A stretch of DNA of 41,196 nt from Bacteroidota bacterium (GTDB lineage: Bacteria > Bacteroidota > Bacteroidia > Bacteroidales > JAIFNL01), in contig JAIFNL010000032.1 in the NCBI GenBank assembly GCA_020047755.1, positions 1 to 41,196 on the forward strand, read 5' to 3'. The position numbers were made by a program, and so were the translations under genes. Under the pieces are notes generated by a model, which worked only from the letters and a program-made list of their open reading frames with translations, had not been told where the DNA came from and did no database searches. Positions 1 through 7,881 of this stretch are shown here, one piece after another (the stretch's first letter is position 1; each line of letters begins with the position of its first letter).

Positions 1-190
1 CAAAAACACGAAAGTAGCCTACAAATCGAATGTTTGTACCCAGCAAAAACACGAAAGTAGCCTACAAATCGAATGTTTGTACCCAGCAAAAACACGTAAG
101 TAGCCTACAAATCGAATGTCCTGTACTTCCAAAAACACGAAAGTAGCCTACAAATTGAATGTTTGTACTTCCAAAAATACGAAAGTAGCG
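1..190. repeat. 43-bp direct tandem repeat, about 4.5 copies
   Basis: Units start at 1, 44, 87, 130 and 172. Each carries CAAAAACACGAAAGTAG, then CCTACAAATCGAATG and a TGTAC tail. Copies 1-3 are nearly identical; copies 4 and 5 change the tail to ACTTCC. There are no unique spacers, so this is a minisatellite rather than a CRISPR array. The array enters from outside the window on the left. Period 43 is not a multiple of three, so it is not coding. Confidence 0.95.
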
Positions 191-200
191 ATAAATGGTA

Positions 201-233
201 ATTGATACGATGACTTAAAGTCATCGTATCAAT
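201..233. repeat. Palindromic repeat family A, copy 1
   Basis: A perfect inverted repeat with 16-nt arms (ATTGATACGATGACTT and its complement) around one central base. The same dyad recurs at 1037-1069, 35460-35492 and 40588-40621, with degenerate copies at 296-332 and 40772-40805. It behaves like a dispersed REP-type element rather than a terminator of one gene. Confidence 0.95.
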
Positions 234-246
234 ACCGCTTGGTGTC

Positions 247-279
247 AGCCCTTCAAGGGTTTTAAACCCTTGAAGGGCT
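247..279. repeat. Palindromic repeat family B, copy 1
   Basis: An inverted repeat with 15-nt arms AGCCCTTCAAGGGTT / AACCCTTGAAGGGCT and a 3-nt loop. Related copies lie at 2592-2624, 28739-28766 and 33549-33581. It sits between two family A elements. Confidence 0.93.
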
Positions 280-295
280 AAGCCGATAATGCTCT

Positions 296-332
296 ATTGA
301 TACGATGACACTCCAAAGCCACCTGTATCAAT
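296..332. repeat. Palindromic repeat family A, degenerate copy
   Basis: Starts ATTGATACGATGAC and ends TGTATCAAT. The inner arm has diverged (CACCTGTATCAAT instead of GTCATCGTATCAAT). It lies just downstream of the brnA stop. Confidence 0.75.
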
Positions 333-341
333 TAGCTAACA

Positions 342-608
342 TTAAACATTCATCGTTAATTGTTTGGTGCTGATAAGGTAAGAGCGCAGTAAATTGTTAA
401 TGGCTTCATTTGATTTTGAGCCAAATTCTTTTACCCATTTTGCAATATCCTCATCTACTTGTAGCCTTAATTCTACCTTCTTGTGGGGTAAAATTAAATC
501 GGCATTGTTCCAAAAATTATCTTCACTTTGAGGAATATCAGAATAATCAATATCGGTATCCGACATCGATTTGAGTTTGTCCCAATTTGTATTAGTTGAT
601 GGCTTCAT
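342..608 (-). CDS. brnA: BrnA-family antitoxin
   Basis: A small DNA-binding antitoxin that would neutralise the BrnT RNase encoded just upstream and repress the shared operon. From the ATG at 608 it has 88 residues. An upstream TTG at 638 in the same frame would lie deeper inside the toxin gene and is less likely. The N-terminal half is polar and flexible, with the DIPQSEDNFW element typical of BrnA. The C-terminal half holds the ribbon-helix-helix part: VELRLQVDEDIAKWVK followed by a helix ending NLLRSYL. The ATG overlaps the last 17 nt of brnT, so translation is probably coupled. The toxin-first order is normal for brnTA. The family assignment is by pattern recognition and is fairly secure. 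Confidence 0.82.
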   Translation of the reverse strand: MKPSTNTNWDKLKSMSDTDIDYSDIPQSEDNFWNNADLILPHKKVELRLQVDEDIAKWVKEFGSKSNEAINNLLRSYLISTKQLTMNV

Positions 609-873
609 AATATGCTTGTTTTTCTTTTTTATTAGCAAGTCGTACAGATATTAAACGAATTTTTTCGTTGCGTAGTGTATAAACAGCAACGACCTGAAAA
701 TCTTTTAACAGACCCATAGCAATCCAGCGTTTTTCCCCATAATCCACTCTGTTGTCTTCTTTTACCAACAATGGGGTTTTGAATATCTCTACAGCATCGT
801 TAAAATCAATTCCATGTTTTTCAATATTTTGGTCATTTTTAACCTCGTCCCATTCAAATTTTGTTTCTTCCAT
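592..873 (-). CDS. brnT: BrnT-family toxin (RelE-fold RNase)
   Basis: The toxin half of a type II toxin-antitoxin pair; BrnT proteins are RelE-like ribonucleases that stop translation under stress. The 93-residue product has the family start FEWDEVKNDQNIEKHGIDF, then the central DRVDYGEKRW and VAVYTLRNEKIRLISVR segments, and the terminal ANKKEKQAYYEA helix. Length matches the family (about 90). It lies first in the operon and overlaps brnA. Palindromic repeats of family A flank the pair on both sides (201-332 and 1037-1069), which hints that the module was acquired or moved as a unit. No promoter was clearly recognised in the AT-rich leader above 873. Confidence 0.87.
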   Translation of the reverse strand: MEETKFEWDEVKNDQNIEKHGIDFNDAVEIFKTPLLVKEDNRVDYGEKRWIAMGLLKDFQVVAVYTLRNEKIRLISVRLANKKEKQAYYEAIN

Positions 874-975
874 TCTTCCATTACTTCAAAATAATAAAAC
901 ACAAAGATAAAAAATAATTGATAATTGACAATTGATAATTGATAATTTGTTGGTTGATATAGCCACCCTACACCC

Positions 976-1004
976 GTAGAGACGCGCCGCGTGCGCGTCT
1001 CTAC
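976..1004. repeat. GTAGAGACGCG palindromic hairpin
   Basis: 12-nt arms GTAGAGACGCGC / GCGCGTCTCTAC with a 5-nt loop, unusually GC-rich for this region. Similar GTAGAGACG palindromes are common dispersed repeats in Bacteroidota and Cyanobacteria genomes. It lies in the 874-1114 gap, which holds no gene. Confidence 0.85.
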
Positions 1005-1036
1005 ATTATACGGGCACGTTATGCACACCAAGCGTT

Positions 1037-1069
1037 ATTGATACGATGACTTGGAGTCATCGTATCAAT
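1037..1069. repeat. Palindromic repeat family A, copy 2
   Basis: Arms ATTGATACGATGACT / AGTCATCGTATCAAT around a 3-nt centre (TGG). Same sequence as 201-233 except the centre. It lies on the far side of brnTA from copies at 201 and 296. Confidence 0.93.
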
Positions 1070-1114
1070 TGGTTAGCCTTATCAATCAATGTTTTAATTC
1101 TATTGTTTTATAAT

Positions 1115-1720
1115 TTAAAAGACAAAAAAGTTAGCGTAGCCAATACCTACATCAAATCGACCATCAGAGATTGCAATTGGATAATTATCCATTAATACTT
1201 GAAACTCAAAGCGTCCAGACAGGATTACCTGCCTATGTTCGCCATCTACAAATAAATCTTGCACACGTTTAAAATGGATATAGCCGTTTATTACTTGACA
1301 AGGTTCTGATTTTCCATCTATTTCAATCGTTATACTGCAATTGGGTGTTTTTAAATCTAAAATAGAATCGTTCAAAACTAACAAATCAGTATATTGGGTT
1401 GGTAGATAATTATCAAAATTGAAAGTAACAATCATATCTTTACCTCCGTTAGCACCTTTCTGACCATGAAAAATAAAAGAGGATTTACCATTATTAACAA
1501 ACAGTTTTACAGGCACTTCCACGTTGTTTGAAATAAAAACCTCTCTATCGTAATAAGCACCAAAAGTATTGTATCCCCATTCCGAATATTGAGGTAAGCC
1601 TTTGTATTCAACATCTTCGATATAAACAGATTCTCTTAAATCGTATTCTTGTTGTTTTTCGCAACTCCATGTTAGTTGTACTAATACAATCAATAGATAA
1701 TAAAACTTATTCTTTTTCAT
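1115..1720 (-). CDS. Hypothetical lipoprotein
   Basis: A 201-residue secreted lipoprotein of unknown function. The N-terminus is a lipoprotein signal: two lysines, a hydrophobic run and a lipobox-like LTWSC, with the lipidated cysteine at residue 20. The rest is rich in beta-strand-like segments and has no motif I recognise; one further region carries two cysteines (near LKTPNCSITIEIDGKSEPC) that could pair. It starts 8 nt after the stop of the outer-membrane barrel gene upstream, so the two form an operon and may work together at the outer membrane. Domain-of-unknown-function lipoproteins of Bacteroidota are the likely relatives. Confidence 0.75.
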   Translation of the reverse strand: MKKNKFYYLLIVLVQLTWSCEKQQEYDLRESVYIEDVEYKGLPQYSEWGYNTFGAYYDREVFISNNVEVPVKLFVNNGKSSFIFHGQKGANGGKDMIVTFNFDNYLPTQYTDLLVLNDSILDLKTPNCSITIEIDGKSEPCQVINGYIHFKRVQDLFVDGEHRQVILSGRFEFQVLMDNYPIAISDGRFDVGIGYANFFVF

Positions 1721-1728
1721 TTCTTAAA

Positions 1729-2502
1729 CTATTTGATAGGAATTATAAAATTTAATTGAAATCCAACTCCCAAGTTGGGTGTCATTAGCGACGAAACCTC
1801 TTTTGAGGCAACAAAAATAGGCAAGTTCATTTGAAAACCTAAGCTAGGTTTGCTACCTCGTCCAAGTTCTATCCCAATTGCGGGATTTATTAATAAACAC
1901 GAAGACTTTGGATTAATTAATTGATTGGCAAGTTCTTCTTTGCGCGAGTCCATCGACGAATCATAAAAACTAACATCAAGTTTGTTTTGCAATTTTAATG
2001 AATACTCTAAACCCATATTAATATAAGGTCTAAACCTCGACCTAAAATTAGGAAAGTACTTAAAATCAATAGGTACACTCACATAGCTGATTGCTTGGTT
2101 CAATTCATTTACTCTAAGGTATTCGGTTGTAGTTCCTTCGTCATTGATTAAAAAATAAAAAAAACTTGACGATGATGCCGAGCCTTCTTTAGTAGAACTC
2201 AACATGTAGGAATAGTGAAGCCCTAGCGACAAAGCAAATTGATTATTTGAGCTTCGTAGTTCAAATTTAAGCCCTGCATAAGCTGTATTTAAAAGGCTTT
2301 CTAAACTATTTGCTTGGGAATCGAAATAAGAAATATTTGCCCTAATCTTATCAAGGTTCTCTGTTTCGCCAGTAAAAGAATTAAACCCAAACTGAACGCC
2401 CACTATCTTAATTCTTTCACGCAGGCTATCAGTCTGACTATATGAATAGATAAAAAAGAATAGTGAAAAACTAAATGTAAAAAAAACGGTTTTAAAACTC
2501 AT
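1729..2502 (-). CDS. Outer-membrane beta-barrel protein, PorT/OMP_b-brl type
   Basis: A 257-residue exported protein. It begins with a signal peptide (hydrophobic to about residue 20, ending SYS|Q). Alternating amphipathic strands follow: LKFELRSSNNQFALSLGLHY, VSVPIDFKYFP, RPYINMGLEYSL, and a final strand LGVGFQLNFIIPIK. The segment YVSVPIDFKYFP resembles the conserved strand of PorT-like barrel proteins, which often read LEIPLLLKY. The size suits a small 8-stranded barrel. It is first in a two-gene operon with the lipoprotein at 1115-1720. Its role is unknown; the fold call is from strand pattern, not from a catalytic motif. Confidence 0.72.
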   Translation of the reverse strand: MSFKTVFFTFSFSLFFFIYSYSQTDSLRERIKIVGVQFGFNSFTGETENLDKIRANISYFDSQANSLESLLNTAYAGLKFELRSSNNQFALSLGLHYSYMLSSTKEGSASSSSFFYFLINDEGTTTEYLRVNELNQAISYVSVPIDFKYFPNFRSRFRPYINMGLEYSLKLQNKLDVSFYDSSMDSRKEELANQLINPKSSCLLINPAIGIELGRGSKPSLGFQMNLPIFVASKEVSSLMTPNLGVGFQLNFIIPIK

Positions 2503-2591
2503 AAATTAATAATTAAAATTAAACATTATCTAACATTTTACTATTGGTATAACAAACCTAATGTAGCCCAAGCTAAGAATATTTGTAAAAC

Positions 2592-2624
2592 AGCCCGTCA
2601 AGGGTTTTTAACCCTTGACGGGCT
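2592..2624. repeat. Palindromic repeat family B, copy 2
   Basis: Arms AGCCCGTCAAGGGTT / AACCCTTGACGGGCT, with compensating changes (CGTC/GACG) relative to the other copies. The right flank TTAACTCTAGCGTCATCGATT resembles the flank of the copy at 33549. Confidence 0.9.
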
Positions 2625-3022
2625 TAACTCTAGCGTCATCGATTGTAAATCTGAAATTACTGCCTTTTCTAATTTTGTATTCTAACTCTAGGTAAGTTCT
2701 TTCTGATTTTATAGGATACAGAAGCAAAAGTACAACAAAAAAGCTTGCACACAAAATTTATTTTGCTACTATTTTTTTTGGTAGGTTGATAATTTATTGA
2801 TTGATGTAACCAACGTTGAAACTGTTCAACAAACACGTTTTAGTTGCTTTATTTGCGTACAAGATAACAGATGAAAAGTTTTATTCAATTCTCAGAGCCT
2901 TTAAATACGCTAGAATAAGACATAACTAGTTAATTGTTAATTATTTTCACTTTACTAAATTTAATGCTATTTATTTTGAAATAAGTAAAAGATTGAAATT
3001 AGTTTATATTAATCAATTACTA

Positions 3023-3066
3023 ATCTGTGTATCTGTGGCACTATTTTTCGCCACAGATACACAGAT
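3023..3066. repeat. Long perfect stem-loop
   Basis: 17-nt arms ATCTGTGTATCTGTGGC / GCCACAGATACACAGAT around a 10-nt loop. Not adjacent to a gene end (nearest gene starts 430 nt away). It is probably another dispersed palindrome; CACAGATACACAGAT-like repeats are common between genes in this phylum. Confidence 0.9.
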
Positions 3067-3077
3067 GTTTTATTATG

Positions 3078-3234
3078 TAGTGTCTGAAAGAAAACTACGC
3101 AAAATCGGTTCGATCGGCTTGTCCGGTCTGTCCGATGATTTGCTAACAGCGTAACCGACAGACCGACAAGTCGGTCGAACGGTTTTTGTTTTTTTTAAAT
3201 TTTCAAAAAATGATGCGTTTTCTTTCAAACACTA
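3078..3234. mobile_element. 157-bp element with terminal inverted repeats (MITE-like)
   Basis: The outer ends TAGTGTCTGAAAGAAAAC and, complementary, GTTTTCTTTCAAACACTA form about 20-nt terminal inverted repeats with one mismatch. Inside, a second imperfect inverted repeat built from GGTTCGATCGGCTTGTCCGG and CCGACAAGTCGGTCGAAC is GC-rich. It has no coding capacity. The structure fits a non-autonomous transposable element or a folded repeat; no target-site duplication is obvious. Confidence 0.6.
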
Positions 3235-3496
3235 ATTAGAATCACAAAGAACACAAAGCTAAAGTATAACCTAATTAATGAGACTTACTTACCTATTTAA
3301 CTGATACATTAATAGAACAATCGATCAATTAAAGAATAAAACCTTAGAACCCTAGACGCTACATTATTTTATTTTTTTTTAAAGAAGAGAAAAAATAAGT
3401 AAATTTTTATATATTTGTTTTGTTAAATTAAAATGCGAAAATTATGTTTCGTTACATTGTTTTTGTGATATTGTTATTATTAAATATAAATTTGAA

Positions 3497-6088
3497 ATGA
3501 AGAAGCTACTCAAAAAATTCAATTTACAAACAGCTATATTACTAAAAACAATGCTTTTATTGCTTTTAGTAACTATTTTGTCGTGCAATTCGACCAAATA
3601 TGTAAATGAAGGCGAATATCTTTTGAATAGTTATGAAGTTCTACTCGACAATCCCAAGCAAGTAAACATAGATGAGCTAGATTTGTTCATAAAGCAAAAG
3701 CCCAATAAGAAGATAGTTAATTATCCGTTTTATTTGAATGTTTTTTACAATTCCATCGACCCCGTAAAAGAAGCCAAAAGAGAGGAAAAGCGCAAAAAGG
3801 AAGAAGATGCCATGAACCACAAACGCGAACTCAAAGGCAAGGCTCCGCGCGAAAAATTTTATGTAACCCGTTGGATTAGACATATTGGCGAAGCTCCTGT
3901 TATTTTCGACAAAAGCATGACGCTTGCCACCGATAAGGAATTTAGCAAATATTTGATTAATAGAGGGTTTTACTTTTTCAACATTTCCGATACTGCCACG
4001 TTCAAAGACAAAAAGGTAAATGTAAAATACATTATCGAAACCGGTAAACCTTATGTAATAGAATCAGTTACCTACGACCTAAAAAACCGCGACATAACAA
4101 ACATTATTCAAAGCAAAACAAGCGATTTGCCCTTGAAAGCAGGTTTGTTTTTCGATACCGACTCCATGCAATCGCAACGCATGAAAATGACCGACATTTT
4201 GAAAGACAAAGGTTATTTTTTGTTTCAAAAGGAATACTTTGTGTATGAAGCCGATACCACACTTGGCGACAAGAAAGTAGCCATAACTATAAAAATGCAA
4301 CAACAATTGAAAAAAGATGAAAAAGGCAACATAATAAAAGTAGAACACGAGAAGTTCGACATTGGCGAAATAAAAATGTTTACCGATTTCGACCCCAAAA
4401 TAGCCATTTTTGATTCGTCGGCTTATTATAGTAATTTAACTGCAAATGATTTTAACAACATAACATTTTATCACAAAAGCCAACGCAAGCTTTTTCACCC
4501 TAGCGTGTTGGTGCGTGGGCTCAAAATCTACGAAGACAGTACTTTCAATCTAAACCACACCAAAACTAGCCGACAGTATTTGTCGTCGCTTGGTGTTTTT
4601 AAAACGGTAAACTTGAATTTTATTCCTTCGGAAGAAGTAAATGCCAAGGGAAACAAGGTTTTGAATTGCAAAATACAACTAACTCCCACGGTACCACAAT
4701 CGTACAAGCTCGAACTCGAAGGTAGTATTTCGGGAGGCTGGCGTACAGAGGCTAGTGTTAATTACGAGCATCGCAACTTGTTCAAAAGTGCTACTTCGCT
4801 CAATCTAACGCTTAGCACAGCTTTGGAGCGCATCAACAGCATACCGGTAGAGGACAACAGAATTTTCAACAACGAGAAGTATGGCGCCGAGCTTAGCATT
4901 ACTATTCCCAAGTTTTTAAGTCCTTTCAGGCTTACTAGCTTCAATCAGAAATATTTGCCCAAAACCAACTTAGCCGCAAAGATAGATTATCAACGCCGCT
5001 ACGATTATACCCGCACGGTAATCAATGCAAACTATGGTTATTTCTGGAAATCATCTACTTATGTTACGCACAACATAAAGCTTGCCGACCTTTATGCCAC
5101 CAAGATACCTCAACTCGACACCTCGTATCTAGCATACTTGGTGGAAACCAACAACTTCGACCGCTTTTTCGACCACTTTATATTAGGCTCGGCGTACACC
5201 TATTTGTACACCAACAAACGACAAACTAGGCGCATCAATTTCAATTTCTTTAAATTCGACATCGAATGGGCTGGAAACCTGCTGTATGCAAGTCATCAGT
5301 TAGCTAAAGCCGAAAAAACCAAAGGAAGCGAAATATTTGCTTCGATAATAAATCCCTACGCCGAAATATTGCAAAAAGACCCCGAGTACGCATCAAGTAC
5401 TCTCGATGAAATTAAAAGTCAGTTAGTTACTACGCTCGACCAAGACAATTCGGCTTATACTATTTTTGGGCTAGATTACAAGCAATACATAAAAAGTAAT
5501 GTGGACTTTCACCAAACATTTTTCATGCAAGGCAAAATGAGCTGGGCTTACAGAGTTGCGGCAGGTGCAATAATTCCTTACGGAAACTCGCAAACAGCAC
5601 CGGTAATAAAACAGTTTTATGTAGGAGGTGCCAATAGCATAAGAGCTTGGGCACCAAGGGAAATAGGTCCGGGCTCGCGCGAAGCGGTATTTGATGCCAA
5701 TGGCGACATTATTTTCTACGAAAGCTACGGCGACATTTTCATAGAAGCAAATGCCGAATACCGTTTTAATATTTGGTGGATGTTCGATGGAGCTATCTTT
5801 GCCGATGCCGGAAACGTATGGATGCTCGACAACCAAAACATTCAACAAGATGCAGAAGTTTCGGAAAACGACAAACGTATGTACTTCAATGTAAATAGAT
5901 TTTACAAAGAATTTGCACTTAACACAGGCTTTGGCTTGCGTATGGATATGGATTTTTTGATTGTTCGCTTCGATATAGGTGTGCCACTCTTTGACCCTAG
6001 AATAGAGCAAAGTAATTGGGTATGGGGGCAAGGCAAAGCCTATTTCAAACGCCCACAATTAACCTTTGGTATCGGTTTGCCTTTTTAA
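3497..6088 (+). CDS. tamL: TamL, lipoprotein TamA-like outer-membrane assembly factor
   Basis: An outer-membrane Omp85-family protein that, with TamB, helps deliver or fold outer-membrane proteins; in Bacteroidota the TamA role is filled by a lipoprotein. The 863-residue product starts with a signal ending LLVTILSC, with the lipidated cysteine at about residue 30, followed by the family start NSTKYVNEGEYLL. POTRA-like domains occupy roughly residues 60-400. The C-terminal half is a 16-strand barrel with the loop-6 motif VGGANSIRAW (BamA has VRGF there) and ends in the beta-signal phenylalanine (FGIGLPF). Its ATG overlaps the TGA of an 18-codon hydrophobic reading frame beginning at 3444. No tamB is visible in the window. 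Confidence 0.9.
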   Translation: MKKLLKKFNLQTAILLKTMLLLLLVTILSCNSTKYVNEGEYLLNSYEVLLDNPKQVNIDELDLFIKQKPNKKIVNYPFYLNVFYNSIDPVKEAKREEKRKKEEDAMNHKRELKGKAPREKFYVTRWIRHIGEAPVIFDKSMTLATDKEFSKYLINRGFYFFNISDTATFKDKKVNVKYIIETGKPYVIESVTYDLKNRDITNIIQSKTSDLPLKAGLFFDTDSMQSQRMKMTDILKDKGYFLFQKEYFVYEADTTLGDKKVAITIKMQQQLKKDEKGNIIKVEHEKFDIGEIKMFTDFDPKIAIFDSSAYYSNLTANDFNNITFYHKSQRKLFHPSVLVRGLKIYEDSTFNLNHTKTSRQYLSSLGVFKTVNLNFIPSEEVNAKGNKVLNCKIQLTPTVPQSYKLELEGSISGGWRTEASVNYEHRNLFKSATSLNLTLSTALERINSIPVEDNRIFNNEKYGAELSITIPKFLSPFRLTSFNQKYLPKTNLAAKIDYQRRYDYTRTVINANYGYFWKSSTYVTHNIKLADLYATKIPQLDTSYLAYLVETNNFDRFFDHFILGSAYTYLYTNKRQTRRINFNFFKFDIEWAGNLLYASHQLAKAEKTKGSEIFASIINPYAEILQKDPEYASSTLDEIKSQLVTTLDQDNSAYTIFGLDYKQYIKSNVDFHQTFFMQGKMSWAYRVAAGAIIPYGNSQTAPVIKQFYVGGANSIRAWAPREIGPGSREAVFDANGDIIFYESYGDIFIEANAEYRFNIWWMFDGAIFADAGNVWMLDNQNIQQDAEVSENDKRMYFNVNRFYKEFALNTGFGLRMDMDFLIVRFDIGVPLFDPRIEQSNWVWGQGKAYFKRPQLTFGIGLPF

Positions 6089-6102
6089 TTAAAAAGCATC
6101 GT

Positions 6103-6759
6103 ATGGAACTTAATAAAATACAATTATATAGAATGACTCATATTCAAAATATTCCTCATATTTTGCAATATGGCATTACTCACAAAAATTCACCCAATCG
6201 TAACTCTGAATATAAAGATATTGGAGACGGTAGCTTGATTAATAACAGAAATACAAAAAAAAAACAAGTGAATAACGGAAACTACAACAACAAAGACTGC
6301 GCAACCATTGTGCTTGGCGATTTTATTCCGTTCTACTTTGATGTTAAAATGCCAATGTTGTTCGTAATACAAAAAGGTGGGAATTTTGTAAAAAATCAAA
6401 CCCAACCTAATGAAATCATCTATTTAGTTTGTTCATTAGAGAAAATTGTGCAATCGGATTTTTTATTTTATTTTTCAGATGCCCATGCCAATGATAATTT
6501 TAGCTCTTTATATGATAAAACTCAAATAGACAAAATTAATGATATTTTAGATTGGAAAGCTATCAAAGCACCAGATTGGGGCGGCGATGGTAATATGGAT
6601 ACAAAACATAAAAAACAAGCTGAATTTTTATTAAAAAACGACCTGCCACCCGAATACATTAGTAAATATGGGTGCTTTAATGAATTGACAAAAAAACAAT
6701 TAATTGAAATGGGAATACCTGCCGCACAGGTAAAAGTAAATCAAAACGCTTATTTTTGA
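6103..6759 (+). CDS. darT: DarT, DNA ADP-ribosyltransferase toxin
   Basis: The toxin of the DarTG system. DarT uses NAD+ to ADP-ribosylate thymidine bases in single-stranded DNA, blocking replication, and acts as abortive phage defence. From the ATG at 6103 it has 218 residues, the normal size; an earlier start would overlap tamL. Hallmarks are the start LYRMTHIQNIPHILQYGI, a candidate catalytic arginine in INNRN (about residue 49), DFIPFYFDVKMPMLFVI, and the KQAEFLL motif with the catalytic glutamate at about residue 174. It lies 14 nt after tamL and 12 nt before darG, on the same strand, so toxin and antitoxin are co-transcribed. Confidence 0.93.
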   Translation: MELNKIQLYRMTHIQNIPHILQYGITHKNSPNRNSEYKDIGDGSLINNRNTKKKQVNNGNYNNKDCATIVLGDFIPFYFDVKMPMLFVIQKGGNFVKNQTQPNEIIYLVCSLEKIVQSDFLFYFSDAHANDNFSSLYDKTQIDKINDILDWKAIKAPDWGGDGNMDTKHKKQAEFLLKNDLPPEYISKYGCFNELTKKQLIEMGIPAAQVKVNQNAYF

Positions 6760-6771
6760 TAAAAAGAAAAT

Positions 6772-7839
6772 ATGATACAATATACAACAGGCAATATATT
6801 AGACAGTAATGCTCAGGCACTTGTAAATACAGTAAATACCCTAGGTGTTATGGGCAAAGGTATTGCATTGCAATTTAAAAAAGCATTTATTGGCAACTAT
6901 AAGGCATATACGGCTGCTTGCAATGAAAATAAAGTGGAAATAGGAAAAATGTTTGTAACTATTGATAAAAATTTGAATACAGAGAAAGTAATTATAAATT
7001 TTCCTACCAAAGGCGATTGGCGAAAACCCTCTGAATATGAATATATTGAAAAAGGGCTCAACGATTTGATTCAGGTTATTAAAACACACAACATTACAAG
7101 TATAGCTATTCCGCCGCTTGGTGCCGGAAATGGTGGTTTGGATTGGCAAAAAGTAAAGCAAATGATTGTTGATAAGTTGAGCGATTTACTTATTGATGTT
7201 TTTATCTACGAACCCACAACACAAATAACAGAATATTTGAAAAACGAACGGGTAAAATTAACTCAAGCAAGAGCTTTGCTTTTATATATGCTATACGAAT
7301 TGGTTAAAAGCGGTGAATTTGTTTCAGAGTTTTCGAGTGAAAAGTTATGTTATTTCCTACAACGCTTTGGTGCTAAAAAATATTTCAATCTTCAATTTGC
7401 ACCAAACTTTTACGGACCTTATTCAGGTAAAGTGCGGTTTGTCTTAAATGCGCTTAATGGTAGCTATATTATGGGCTTTAGCGATATGAACAAAAAACCT
7501 TTTGAACCTCTTACACTTGTTGCCGATGGGTATGAATATGTTAAAAATATGGTAGAAACGAACAATGAGCTATATCCTATTGCACAAAAAACGTCCAATT
7601 TCTTAAACGGATACTATTCCGATTTTGCGTTAGAACTCTTATCGTCTGTTGATTATATTGCTTCAAATGATAAAACTTTTGATAAAAACCATATTACACA
7701 AAAATTAATGAATTGGAACAATCGTAAGCGTATCATGTTTTCTAATCCTAAATATATCGACATATCAATAAATCATTTGCAAACGAATTATGAATCTTTC
7801 GGAATTACGAATGAAATTGATAAAAAAATAACAATTTAA
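6772..7839 (+). CDS. darG: DarG, macrodomain antitoxin (DNA ADP-ribosylglycohydrolase)
   Basis: The antitoxin of DarTG. The N-terminal macrodomain (about residues 1-150) strips ADP-ribose from thymidine, and the C-terminal region binds and blocks DarT. The 355-residue product shows NTVNTLGVMGKGIALQFKK (ADP-ribose pocket), the NFPTKGDWR element with lysine at residue 80, which corresponds to the catalytic lysine of characterised DarG, and the PPLGAGNGGLDW loop. The last 200 residues contain YMLYELVKSG and a helical segment typical of the DarT-binding part. Length matches the family, and both functional halves look intact. Confidence 0.93.
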   Translation: MIQYTTGNILDSNAQALVNTVNTLGVMGKGIALQFKKAFIGNYKAYTAACNENKVEIGKMFVTIDKNLNTEKVIINFPTKGDWRKPSEYEYIEKGLNDLIQVIKTHNITSIAIPPLGAGNGGLDWQKVKQMIVDKLSDLLIDVFIYEPTTQITEYLKNERVKLTQARALLLYMLYELVKSGEFVSEFSSEKLCYFLQRFGAKKYFNLQFAPNFYGPYSGKVRFVLNALNGSYIMGFSDMNKKPFEPLTLVADGYEYVKNMVETNNELYPIAQKTSNFLNGYYSDFALELLSSVDYIASNDKTFDKNHITQKLMNWNNRKRIMFSNPKYIDISINHLQTNYESFGITNEIDKKITI

Positions 7840-7880
7840 CAATTTAACAATTTAACAATTTAACAATATAACAATATAAC
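7830..7880. repeat. 8-bp tandem repeat AACAATTT
   Basis: Four copies of AACAATTT followed by two of AACAATAT. The array overlaps the end of darG and stops just before the next ATG at 7882, so it covers the translation initiation region. The complement of the same motif is repeated upstream of the GNAT gene (about 34700-34732). Confidence 0.9.
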
Positions 7881-7881
7881 C

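Larger units (their letters stand above)
2503..3496. other. Gene-free, repeat-rich intergenic region
   Basis: About 1 kb without a credible gene on either strand. It holds a family B palindrome (2592-2624), a long stem-loop (3023-3066), and a larger element with terminal inverted repeats (3078-3234). Near the right end TATATTTG at 3410-3417 fits the -7 box of Bacteroidota promoters and could drive tamL, although no clear TTTG box sits upstream at the right distance. Confidence 0.7.

Noticed and set aside
1-190. CRISPR array
   Set aside because: Units are contiguous with period 43 and no unique spacers; no cas genes nearby.
789-1031. 80-codon minus-strand frame
   Set aside because: It runs through the repeat region and over brnT in another frame; no protein features.
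5471-6058. 195-codon minus-strand gene
   Set aside because: It is the antisense shadow of the well-supported tamL barrel.
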